This document shows, in pieces, positions 7,104 through 14,056 of a DNA stretch of 38,034 nt. How positions within the stretch are numbered: position 1 is the first letter of the stretch; the number at the start of each line of letters is the position of its first letter. The position numbers and the translations under genes were made by a program. The notes beneath the pieces were generated by a model that was given only the letters and a program-made list of their open reading frames with translations, ran no database searches and was not told the origin of the DNA. The stretch is from the NCBI GenBank assembly GCA_003565155.1, contig PXDB01000022.1, positions 1 to 38,034 of the forward strand. The letters run 5' to 3'. Origin of the DNA: Nitriliruptoraceae bacterium (GTDB lineage Bacteria; Actinomycetota; Nitriliruptoria; Nitriliruptorales; Nitriliruptoraceae).

Positions 7104-9494
7104 ATGCGGATCGCGGGTCGTGTCCTGATCGGCGTCGTGGTGCTCGCTCTCGTGGGCGTCGGTGCCTTCGAGTGGTTCTTCCGCTCGGCGGTCCCCGACT
7201 ACACCGGTGAGGTGTCGCTGGCGGGGCTGGGCAGCGAGGTGGAGGTCCGTACCGATGCGCACGGCGTCCCCCACATCTTCGCCGACGACGAGGAGGATCT
7301 GTTCTTCGCCCAGGGGTTCGTGCTCGCCAGGGAGCGGCTGTTCCAGATGGAGGTCACGCGGTTGTCCGGCCGCGGTGAACTCTCGACGTTGTTCGGTGAC
7401 GCCACCCTCGGCAACGACCGCTTCCTGCGCACCCTCGGCATCCACGCCCTGGCGGAGCGCAGCTACCAGGAGATGTCACCGGAAGCGCAGGGCAAGATCG
7501 ATGCCTACGTCCGCGGGATCAACGCCTACATCGACAGCGCTGCACCGCTGCCACGCGAGTTCACGCTGCTCAGGGCGCAGCCCGGACGCTGGGAGGCTAC
7601 GGACTCGGTGGCTGCCGGTCTGCTGATGGCGTTCAGCCTGTCGCGGTCGTTCGAGATCGACCTCGTCCTCTACCGGATCCTCGAGCAGGCGGGGGAGGAG
7701 GTGGCCGACCTACTCGCCCCGAACTACCCGGAGTTCGCGCCGACGCTGACGGGTGGGCCGCTCGCGCAGCCGCCCGAGCGGGCCTTCCACCGCTTCCCCT
7801 CCGATCCCCTCACCGAGGACACCGGTCTCGCCGCGCAGCGCCACGCCCTGCCGATGGACTTCTCGGCCAGCAACTGGATGATCTTCTCCGGCGACATGAC
7901 CGCCTCCGGTGCGCCGCTGCTGGCCGGCAGTCCTGATCTCGAGCCGACGCTGCCTGCCCTGTTCTCCATGGTGCGGCTCAGCGGCGGCCGCTACGACGTG
8001 GCGGGTGGGGCGTTGCCCGGCGTCCCCGGCATCGGCCCGCTCGGCACCAACGGTGACATGGCGTGGAGCACCGTCAACGGCAGGTGGGACGACCTCGACT
8101 ACTTCGTGGAGCGACCGGACCCCGAGGACCCGTCCCGCTACCTGACCGAGGACGGCACGCGCGACTTCGAGGTCCGCGAGGAGGTCATCGAGGTCGCGGA
8201 CGGACGGGGGGTGCGACAGGAGGTGCTCGAGGTCCGCTCCTCGCGGCACGGTCCGATCATCTCCGACGTGCTGCCGATGGCGCCGCGCAACACCGCGCTG
8301 CGCTGGGCCGCCTTCGACAACCCCGGTCGGGACATCGAGGGGCTGCTCCAGATGAACCGTGCGCGCGACTTCGCCGCGTTCCGGGAGGCGTTGCGCCTGG
8401 TCGACACGATAAACCTCGGGTTCGGCTACGCGGGCGCCGACGGGGACATCGGCTGGCAGTTCACCGGAGCGGCGCCGGTGCGTGCCAAGGGTGACGGCAG
8501 CCTGCCGGTACCCGGCTGGACCGGGGAGTACGCCTGGACCGGCTACCTGCCCTACGAGCGCTTCCCCTTCGACCTGAACCCGGAGGCCGGCTACGTCGCC
8601 TCCTTCAACAACGACCCGGGCACCGCGGACCACTACTTCACCGGCTTCTACCTGTTCCAGCGCGCCGTGCGCTTCGAGCAGCTGATGGAGGAGCGCGGCT
8701 CGGCGCCGGTGACGCTGGAGGAGCTGCGCGGGATGCAGCTCGATACCCGCTCACCGGTGGCTGCTACCTGGGTCCCGCTGGTGGTCGACGCGGTCGACGA
8801 CGACGCGCTGTCCGACCACGTCGAGCTGCTGTCGGACTGGGATCACGAGATGTCACGTGAGCGTCCCGCAGCACCGCTGTTCGCCCTGTTCTACGCCAAG
8901 ATGCTGCGCAACACCCTCATCGACCGCATCGGTGCACCGCTGTGGGAGGACGGCCTCAGCCAGTCGTACCTGTACTACGTCCCTGATCTGCTGCTGACCA
9001 CGATCGCGGACGATCGGGCGCACCCGCTGTTCAACGACACCCGCACCGACGCGCAGGTCGAGGACCGCGACGACGTCATCCGGCGCAGCTTCAGCGAGGC
9101 CGTCGAACGGCTCGAGGAGCTCCAGGGCAGCGACCCGGACAGCTGGCGGTGGGGCCGGGACCATCAGATGCACTTCGAGCACCCGATGGGTGACACGATC
9201 GGCCTGTTCAACCTCGCGCCGATACCGACCGACGGCGACCACTTCACCATCAACTCCGGGTTCTGGCGCCTCGCGGAGCCCTTCCGGATGGACTCCGGCG
9301 GGGTGATCCGGCTCACCGTCGACCTCGCCGAGGTGGAGCGTTCCACCATCATCAGCCCGCCGGGCCAGTCAGGCCACTACCGCAGTCCGCACTACGACGA
9401 TCTCGCGCAGCTGTGGGCGGACGGTGGCCAGGTCCCTCTGCGCTTCACCACCGGTGACCAGATCGAGCGCCTGCTGCTGCTCACCCCCGGCTGA
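7104..9494 (+). CDS. penicillin acylase-family Ntn-hydrolase (S45), membrane-anchored or secreted
   Basis: A 796-residue precursor with an N-terminal hydrophobic segment (VLIGVVVLALVGVGA, about residues 7-21), so the enzyme should act outside the membrane. The alpha region has the family pattern DAHGVPHIFADDEEDLFFAQGFVLARERLFQME. The self-cleaving nucleophile is most likely Ser256 in SNWMIFSG, aligned without gaps to the usual SNNWVVSG; the Trp is replaced and shifted by one. Also present: TNGDMAWSTVN, YFVE and SFNNDPGT. Family members hydrolyse penicillins, cephalosporins, acyl-homoserine lactones or other amides; the substrate here is unknown. ATG at 7104 follows GAGGAAGG. It starts 48 bases after pfkA and may share its transcript. 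Confidence 0.9.
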   Translation: MRIAGRVLIGVVVLALVGVGAFEWFFRSAVPDYTGEVSLAGLGSEVEVRTDAHGVPHIFADDEEDLFFAQGFVLARERLFQMEVTRLSGRGELSTLFGDATLGNDRFLRTLGIHALAERSYQEMSPEAQGKIDAYVRGINAYIDSAAPLPREFTLLRAQPGRWEATDSVAAGLLMAFSLSRSFEIDLVLYRILEQAGEEVADLLAPNYPEFAPTLTGGPLAQPPERAFHRFPSDPLTEDTGLAAQRHALPMDFSASNWMIFSGDMTASGAPLLAGSPDLEPTLPALFSMVRLSGGRYDVAGGALPGVPGIGPLGTNGDMAWSTVNGRWDDLDYFVERPDPEDPSRYLTEDGTRDFEVREEVIEVADGRGVRQEVLEVRSSRHGPIISDVLPMAPRNTALRWAAFDNPGRDIEGLLQMNRARDFAAFREALRLVDTINLGFGYAGADGDIGWQFTGAAPVRAKGDGSLPVPGWTGEYAWTGYLPYERFPFDLNPEAGYVASFNNDPGTADHYFTGFYLFQRAVRFEQLMEERGSAPVTLEELRGMQLDTRSPVAATWVPLVVDAVDDDALSDHVELLSDWDHEMSRERPAAPLFALFYAKMLRNTLIDRIGAPLWEDGLSQSYLYYVPDLLLTTIADDRAHPLFNDTRTDAQVEDRDDVIRRSFSEAVERLEELQGSDPDSWRWGRDHQMHFEHPMGDTIGLFNLAPIPTDGDHFTINSGFWRLAEPFRMDSGGVIRLTVDLAEVERSTIISPPGQSGHYRSPHYDDLAQLWADGGQVPLRFTTGDQIERLLLLTPG

Positions 9495-9511
9495 GCGCGA
9501 CGCGGTCGCGC
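9495..9511. terminator. short GC hairpin between convergent genes
   Basis: GCGCGAC at 9495-9501 and GTCGCGC at 9505-9511 form a perfect 7-base-pair stem with a 3-base loop, placed immediately after the acylase stop and before the stop of the amidase on the other strand. No T-tract follows. A bidirectional terminator is the likely role. Confidence 0.5.
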
Positions 9512-9535
9512 ACCTGTGTCCGCCGGCCCGCCCGG

Positions 9536-10996
9536 TCAGGGGGGTGTCGCACTGTGGGAGGCCCCGGTGGTGTCCGCTGGGAGGGCGTCCAGCGCGGGCC
9601 GGCGGTGCTGCCAGGGGGCCGCGCGCTCCAGTTGCGCGGCCAGGCGCAGCAGTCCGGCCTCGTCCCACGGTCGACCGAGGAACTGGACGCCGACGGGACC
9701 GAGCTGCTCGTCGTGGTACAGGGGCAGGCTGATCGCCGGCTGGCCGGTGAGGTTGGGGAGCGGCGTCAGGCCCACCAGCGCGGTCTGGTCCCAGAAGATC
9801 TCGTCGCCGCCGGCGTCGAGGTAGGCGCCGTTGGGTCTCGACGGTGCGGTCAGCACCGGCAGCAGGACCGCGTCGAGGTGGTGGGTAGCGGCCAGGATGC
9901 GTCGGCTCATCGTCTGGAGCTCGAACTGCGCCGCGGCGTACTCCGCCGCGCTCCGTCGTCCTCCCACCTCCGCCAGCCAGCGGTTGAGCGGTTCGAAGGT
10001 GTCGGGGTCGACGGGCTGCGCCGCGAGCCCGGCCGCCCAGATGGTCAGCACCAGCTGTGGCAGGTCGTCGGGGATCGGCAGCGTGATCTCCTCGACCCGG
10101 TGGCCGAGCCCTTCCAGCAACCGCACCGTGTGCGCCAGCATCGCCGTGGCGCTGTCGTGCAGGCCATCGGGACTCGCCGGGGTCTGTCGGCACACGCCGA
10201 GGTGGAGCGTGCCGGGGTCACGGCCGACCTCGTCGCGCCACGGGTGCCGCGGTGGCGGTGCCATCCCCGGGTCGCCCAGCTCGTAGCCCGCCAGCACGTC
10301 GAGCGCCAACGCGCTGTCGGCGACCGTGCGGGTCAGCGCCCCGCCGCTGGAGAGCCCGAAGGCGCTGTCGCCCTTGAGTGGCCCGTTGGACACGCGGTCC
10401 CTCGCGGGCTTGAGCCCCACGACCCCGTTGATGGCGGCCGGGATCCGGATCGAGCCGGCACCGTCCGAGCCGTGTGCGAGCGCACACAGCCCGGCGGCCA
10501 GTGCTGCGCCGGCACCGCCGGAGGAGCCGCCGGCGTTGCGGCTGAGGTCCCACGGTGTCGCGCATCTGCCGTGCAGCGCCGTCTCCGTGTGCCCGGTCGA
10601 ACCGAACTCCGGCACGTTGGTCTTGCCGAGGATCACCGCGCCAGCAGCCGCCAGTCGGGCGATGTCGTGGTCGGTGGTCGCGGCCACGTGGTCGGCGAAG
10701 GCGCGGGACCCCAGGGTCGTCACCGTGCCCTCGAGGAAGCTCAGGCCCTTGATGGCGACGGGGACGCCGTGCAGTGGGCCGAGCTGCCCGCCCGCCGCGG
10801 TACGTCGGTCCGCCGCGTCGGCGGCCGCGCGTGCCCGGTCGCCCAGCACCTCGATGTAGCTGCCGAGGTGGTGGTCGTAGCGGTCGATGCGTTCCAGGTA
10901 GACATCGGTCAGCTCCCGCGAGGACACCTCACGGTCACGGACCAACCCGGCTTGCTCGCTTGCCGAGATGTAGGCCAGCTCCTCGGATCCCGACAC
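9536..10996 (-). CDS. amidase-signature family amidase
   Basis: A 486-residue soluble enzyme with the complete Ser-cisSer-Lys triad of the amidase signature family: Lys83 in VAIKGL, Ser158 in GGSSGG and Ser182 in GSIRIPA. The rest follows the usual plan (PLHGVPVAIKG, GKTNVPEFG, NAGGSSGGAGAALAAG). The relative GatA is unlikely because no gatB or gatC is adjacent. Family members hydrolyse aliphatic, aryl or peptide amides; the substrate cannot be read here. GTG start at 10996 with AGGAG six bases upstream. It lies between two other amide hydrolases (7104 and 11514), which suggests a shared use in amide or N-acyl compound breakdown. Confidence 0.92.
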   Translation of the reverse strand: MSGSEELAYISASEQAGLVRDREVSSRELTDVYLERIDRYDHHLGSYIEVLGDRARAAADAADRRTAAGGQLGPLHGVPVAIKGLSFLEGTVTTLGSRAFADHVAATTDHDIARLAAAGAVILGKTNVPEFGSTGHTETALHGRCATPWDLSRNAGGSSGGAGAALAAGLCALAHGSDGAGSIRIPAAINGVVGLKPARDRVSNGPLKGDSAFGLSSGGALTRTVADSALALDVLAGYELGDPGMAPPPRHPWRDEVGRDPGTLHLGVCRQTPASPDGLHDSATAMLAHTVRLLEGLGHRVEEITLPIPDDLPQLVLTIWAAGLAAQPVDPDTFEPLNRWLAEVGGRRSAAEYAAAQFELQTMSRRILAATHHLDAVLLPVLTAPSRPNGAYLDAGGDEIFWDQTALVGLTPLPNLTGQPAISLPLYHDEQLGPVGVQFLGRPWDEAGLLRLAAQLERAAPWQHRRPALDALPADTTGASHSATPP

Positions 10997-11039
10997 ACGC
11001 CGCTCCTGGTTGGCGCTGCGCGGCCCGGGAGGTGTGGGC

Positions 11040-11441
11040 CTACAGCAGGAACTCCTCGACCACGACGATACCCACCGTCACGGCGATGGAGATCCCGGCG
11101 ACGCGCAGCCAGTGGAAGCGGTCCTCGAGCTCGTAGAAGTGGTCGGTCACGCGCTCCGGGGCGCGCGCGTCCCGTTGGGCGTCCACCACCTCGTCGAGCT
11201 GGGCGCGCAGCACCGCGGTGTTCTCCGCGTTGGCGATCAGCAGCAGCACGATGTGCTCGAGGATCAGGAAGCCAACGAGCGTGCCGAGCGCGGCGATGAG
11301 GTTGCCGGTGTAGTACACCACCATCGCGGTGGTCACCAGGCCGATGATCAGCTCGACCTCGGCGGCGACATGGGCGCGGAAGATCGCCTTGTAGCGGTAG
11401 CGGGGTTCGGTATCGATGAAGTCCAGTTCGCTCACGGTCAT
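11040..11441 (-). CDS. small membrane protein of unknown function
   Basis: A 133-residue protein with three or four hydrophobic segments: VELIIGLVTTAMVVYYTGNLIAAL, a middle segment TLVGFLILEHIVLLLIA, and a C-terminal VAGISIAVTVGIVVVEEFLL that ends the protein. Between the middle and last segments is a charged loop (LDEVVDAQRDARAPERVTDHFYELEDRFH), probably helical and soluble. I do not recognise the family. ATG at 11441 has AGGTGG nine bases upstream. It is transcribed toward the amidase 43 bases away and follows the choloylglycine-hydrolase-like gene, so it may be part of that group. An AT-rich inverted repeat just upstream may control it. Confidence 0.6.
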   Translation of the reverse strand: MTVSELDFIDTEPRYRYKAIFRAHVAAEVELIIGLVTTAMVVYYTGNLIAALGTLVGFLILEHIVLLLIANAENTAVLRAQLDEVVDAQRDARAPERVTDHFYELEDRFHWLRVAGISIAVTVGIVVVEEFLL

Positions 11442-11478
11442 CGCTGCGGTCCACCTGGTCGGCGACGATGCCTGCGGT

Positions 11479-11498
11479 AACTTATCAAAAGATAACTT
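11479..11498. promoter_or_regulatory. AT-rich inverted repeat, candidate operator
   Basis: TTATC at 11482-11486 and GATAA at 11491-11495 form a perfect inverted repeat around AAAA, extended by AA/TT with one mismatch to about 8 base pairs. It is a striking AT island in GC-rich DNA. It lies 38 bases upstream of the small membrane protein gene and after the stop of the choloylglycine-hydrolase-like gene. It has too little GC to be a terminator, so a regulator site or promoter element is more likely. Confidence 0.4.
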
Positions 11499-11513
11499 CG
11501 GACGCGTTCTGGG

Positions 11514-12488
11514 TCAGAAGGGCGCGGTTGCCAGCGGCTGGAAGTGGCCGGTGACGTTGCCGGCCAGCTCGATGTCGTCCGGATCGAGCGCCATCACCGG
11601 CGCGCCCTCGCCGTGGGGGATGTCGTCGAGGTCGGCCCAGATCACGTTGGGACTGGTGGTGAGCTCGAAGTAGTACCGGCGGTGGGTGAGGTCGGTGGCC
11701 GTGCGGTACTCGGTGTTGTAGATGCCGAAGTCGCGGTAGGGCGCACCGAAGGGCACCGAGACGTTGCGGGCGATGGCCAGGATCGAGGCGACCGCCTGGC
11801 GCTGGTCGGCCGGCTCCGGCAGCATCGAGGCGTAGTAGGCGGCCCGCGCGAAGCGGTCCCGCGGGTTGACGTTGCCCGGCAACGGGGTGTCGCTGCTCGG
11901 CGACGAGAAGTCGTGCGCGGCGAGCAGCTCGAGCTGCACCTCGTAGCGCGGGTCGTTGGTCATGATGCGGTGGTCGCGATCGTGGTGCACGTGGAGCTCG
12001 CCGTCGACGAACTCGAGGATGGCCGAGTCGCCGCTGGCGTCCTCGACCGCCAGATGCACCGTGGCCTTCCTGCCGTGCGCTTCGACCATCACCGGCTGGA
12101 CGTCGTCCATCGCCGCGACCGCCTCCGCCACCGTGGCGGCGTTGTCGAGCAGGTACTGGGCCCACAGGCCCGCCTGGAGTCCGGGTCGGTGCGGGTCCCG
12201 TTGCCCGAAGTCGGTCGCGGTCAGGTAGAGCATGTGCGCCGAGAGGCCCTTCTCGTTGAACCCGTCGGCGGAACCCAGGCCGTAGACGCTGGTGACCATG
12301 CTCGCGTAGCGGGAGGTCCATCGGGCCGGGTTCTCCGCGACCACGGTCTCCCGTCCGACCACGCCCCCGTCGCGCTGCATACCTGCCGGTAGCACGGTGA
12401 GCACCGGATCGGTGGACTGGGGCCAGTCCATGGTGCGTCCGACGAGTACCGCGAGGTCGTTGGTGTTCCACAGGATCCTGGTGCACAT
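11514..12488 (-). CDS. choloylglycine hydrolase-family amidase (linear amide C-N hydrolase)
   Basis: A 324-residue Ntn-hydrolase of the bile salt hydrolase / penicillin V acylase family. After removal of Met1, Cys2 is the nucleophile; Arg18 and Asp21 in GRTMDW sit at the positions seen in characterised family members, and Asn178 (MTNDP) and Arg212 (NPRDRF) complete the usual site. No signal peptide precedes the Cys, so it is cytoplasmic. Members cleave conjugated bile acids, penicillin V or N-acyl-homoserine lactones; for a free-living actinobacterium I would not assume bile acids. ATG at 12488 has AGGAGG seven bases upstream. It is divergent from the PucR operon. Confidence 0.9.
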   Translation of the reverse strand: MCTRILWNTNDLAVLVGRTMDWPQSTDPVLTVLPAGMQRDGGVVGRETVVAENPARWTSRYASMVTSVYGLGSADGFNEKGLSAHMLYLTATDFGQRDPHRPGLQAGLWAQYLLDNAATVAEAVAAMDDVQPVMVEAHGRKATVHLAVEDASGDSAILEFVDGELHVHHDRDHRIMTNDPRYEVQLELLAAHDFSSPSSDTPLPGNVNPRDRFARAAYYASMLPEPADQRQAVASILAIARNVSVPFGAPYRDFGIYNTEYRTATDLTHRRYYFELTTSPNVIWADLDDIPHGEGAPVMALDPDDIELAGNVTGHFQPLATAPF

Positions 12489-12797
12489 ACGGCCGCCTCC
12501 TGATCAGGTCCACCGGCTCCGGCTTGGATCGCACACAGAGGACGTCGCGGCGGTCGGGGGAACGCTAGACGCTCGGTGGCCATGGTGCCGGCCGTCGAGC
12601 CAGCATCACCTGCGGGGTACTGGACCTGGCTGCGCGACCGGTCGGCATGCCCTACCTGCCTTGTGGGATCCACAAGATCGTGCCGCTTGCATCGGGCAGA
12701 ACCACGATTCGGGACGCTTCGCGTTGTAGGGGCGCCAACGTAGGGTTGCCGGGTCCATCCGGTGGGAGACCGGACATCCACGGGAGAGGGCACGACC
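12489..12797. other. divergent regulatory region
   Basis: About 309 bases between the choloylglycine-hydrolase-like gene (minus) and the leader frame of the PucR operon (plus). It carries the CTTGTGG palindrome described separately and otherwise no credible gene. Promoters for both directions should lie here, but no clear -35/-10 pair stands out. Confidence 0.5.
12660..12676. promoter_or_regulatory. perfect 7-bp inverted repeat, probable operator
   Basis: CTTGTGG at 12660-12666 and CCACAAG at 12670-12676 are a perfect dyad with a 3-base centre (GAT). The TTGTgg...ccACAA form is typical of a dimeric helix-turn-helix site. It is midway between the two divergent genes, about 170 and 120 bases from their 5' ends, so it could control either or both. 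The adjacent PucR-type protein is the obvious candidate ligand, but the binding partner is inferred from position only. Confidence 0.55.
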
Positions 12798-12896
12798 ATG
12801 GCTCGCCTGCGCTCGCCTTCCTGCCGTGCGCTGGTCGCGGCCGCCGGTCGGACGAGCCGGCCCGAGCGGCTCGGGTTGCGGCGGGGCGCGCGATGA
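12798..12896 (+). CDS. 32-codon leader open frame coupled to the PucR-type gene
   Basis: ATG at 12798 follows a GGGAGAGGG tract by about seven bases. The frame encodes 32 residues rich in Arg and Ala (MARLRSPSCRALVAAAGRTS onward) and ends at TGA 12894-12896, which overlaps the ATG of the next gene as ATGA. The good ribosome site and exact overlap suggest that translation of this leader feeds the regulator, whose own ribosome site is poor. The peptide has no recognisable motif and may matter only as a translated leader. Alternatively, initiation at 12798 is fortuitous. Confidence 0.4.
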   Translation: MARLRSPSCRALVAAAGRTSRPERLGLRRGAR

Positions 12897-14056
12897 CCGC
12901 CCCCACGTCGGGCGAGGACGCGACGCGTGCCATCGCGCGCCGGGTGCTGGACGCCATCGACGACCGGCTGCCCCGGATGGGCGTGATCTACCAGCAGGAG
13001 ATCGCGGAGTACGCCCGCCTGACCCCCGAGCAGCTCGAACGGGAGGTGTTGCGGACCTCCCGGCGGTTCATCGAGGAGTACTTCGGGCGGGTCAGTGCCG
13101 GGCGTGACGCCTCGAAGGTCGACCTCTCCGATCTGGCCCGGGCCGGTCGCCGGCGTCTGGAGATGGGTATCTCCCTGGACTCGGCGTTGCACGCCTTCCG
13201 GCTGGCCGGCCGGGAGACCTGGCAGGCCGTGGTCGGTGCGGTCGAGCCGGGTGAGGAGGGCACCCTGGCGCAGCTCGCCGCCGGCTGGATCGACTACCTG
13301 GACCGTGCCTCCTCCTCCTTCGCGGAGGGCTATCTCACCGCCTCGCACGAGCATCTGCGCCGGTTGGACGCCCGCCGGTCCGCCATCGTGGACGCACTGC
13401 TAGAAGCCGGAGACTGGGGTGAGGTCGCCGCGGTCAGCGCCAGGTTCGCCATCCAGCTCGCCCCCCGCTACCGGCCGGTGCTGCTCATCGGGCCGGACGT
13501 GCTGGTACGCATCGACCTGCTGCTCCAGCACGCGCCGACCGACGCGCTGGCTGGCCGGCGCGGGGACAAGGTGCTGGCGCTGCTGCCGGACGACGGCTCG
13601 GACCCCCGTCTGCTCGCCAAGACCGCCCAGGCACGTCTGACGCTGTGGGGTCGCGCCGTGGCGCCCGGACCGGAGCTTCGCGCCGAGGTGCGCCACGTCG
13701 AGTCGGTCCTGGTCTCCGCGGCGCGTGCCGGGCACGAGGAGGGTGCCTTCGGGCCGGATGACCTGCTGCTGGAGCAGCTGTTGGCCGGCTCCGCACGGGT
13801 CGCGAGCGCACTGCACGTGCGCATCCTCGATCCGCTGGTCGCCCAGGATCCCGACGGGATCTTCCTCACGACCCTGCACACCTACCTCGGCTGCGGGTCG
13901 GTGCCCGAGACCGCCACCCACGAGGTGATCCACCCCAACACCGTCGCCTACCGGCTACGGCGCGTGCGCGAGCTGACCGGGCTCGATCCGCGCACACCGA
14001 CCGACGCGACGCTGTTGGTGCTCGCTCTGACCGCACGAGGAGGCACACCCCGATGA
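12893..14056 (+). CDS. PucR-family transcriptional regulator (RsbRD_N + HTH_30)
   Basis: A 387-residue regulator. Residues from about 15 to 150 match the RsbRD-N-like helical domain (VIYQQEIAEYARLTPEQLEREVLRTSRRFIEEYF, then GRRRLEMGISLDSALHAFRLAGRE). A degenerate nucleotide-cyclase-like middle follows, and the C-terminus is a PucR helix-turn-helix (LHTYLGCGSVPETATHEV, then HPNTVAYRLRRVRELTGLD). PucR/CdaR-like proteins usually activate nearby catabolic or lipid genes in response to a small ligand. The stop overlaps the start of the acyl-CoA synthetase gene (ATGA), so it is expressed with its likely target. The start is supported by ATGA overlap with the leader frame. Confidence 0.85.
   Translation: MTAPTSGEDATRAIARRVLDAIDDRLPRMGVIYQQEIAEYARLTPEQLEREVLRTSRRFIEEYFGRVSAGRDASKVDLSDLARAGRRRLEMGISLDSALHAFRLAGRETWQAVVGAVEPGEEGTLAQLAAGWIDYLDRASSSFAEGYLTASHEHLRRLDARRSAIVDALLEAGDWGEVAAVSARFAIQLAPRYRPVLLIGPDVLVRIDLLLQHAPTDALAGRRGDKVLALLPDDGSDPRLLAKTAQARLTLWGRAVAPGPELRAEVRHVESVLVSAARAGHEEGAFGPDDLLLEQLLAGSARVASALHVRILDPLVAQDPDGIFLTTLHTYLGCGSVPETATHEVIHPNTVAYRLRRVRELTGLDPRTPTDATLLVLALTARGGTPR

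Noticed and set aside
5874-7445. Long open frame on the minus strand across pfkA
   Set aside because: It is antisense to a clear enzyme; its product is His/Asp/Gly-rich with no motif, a common effect of high GC in the opposite strand.
9536-10996. Calling the amidase GatA of the tRNA amidotransferase
   Set aside because: No gatB or gatC nearby; many stand-alone amidases share the same triad.
9554-11299. 581-codon plus-strand frame opposite the amidase
   Set aside because: Same shadow effect; the minus-strand amidase has its full triad and a good ribosome site.
11514-12488. Calling the choloylglycine-type enzyme a bile salt hydrolase
   Set aside because: The family also includes penicillin V and acyl-homoserine lactone acylases and nothing else here suggests a gut organism.
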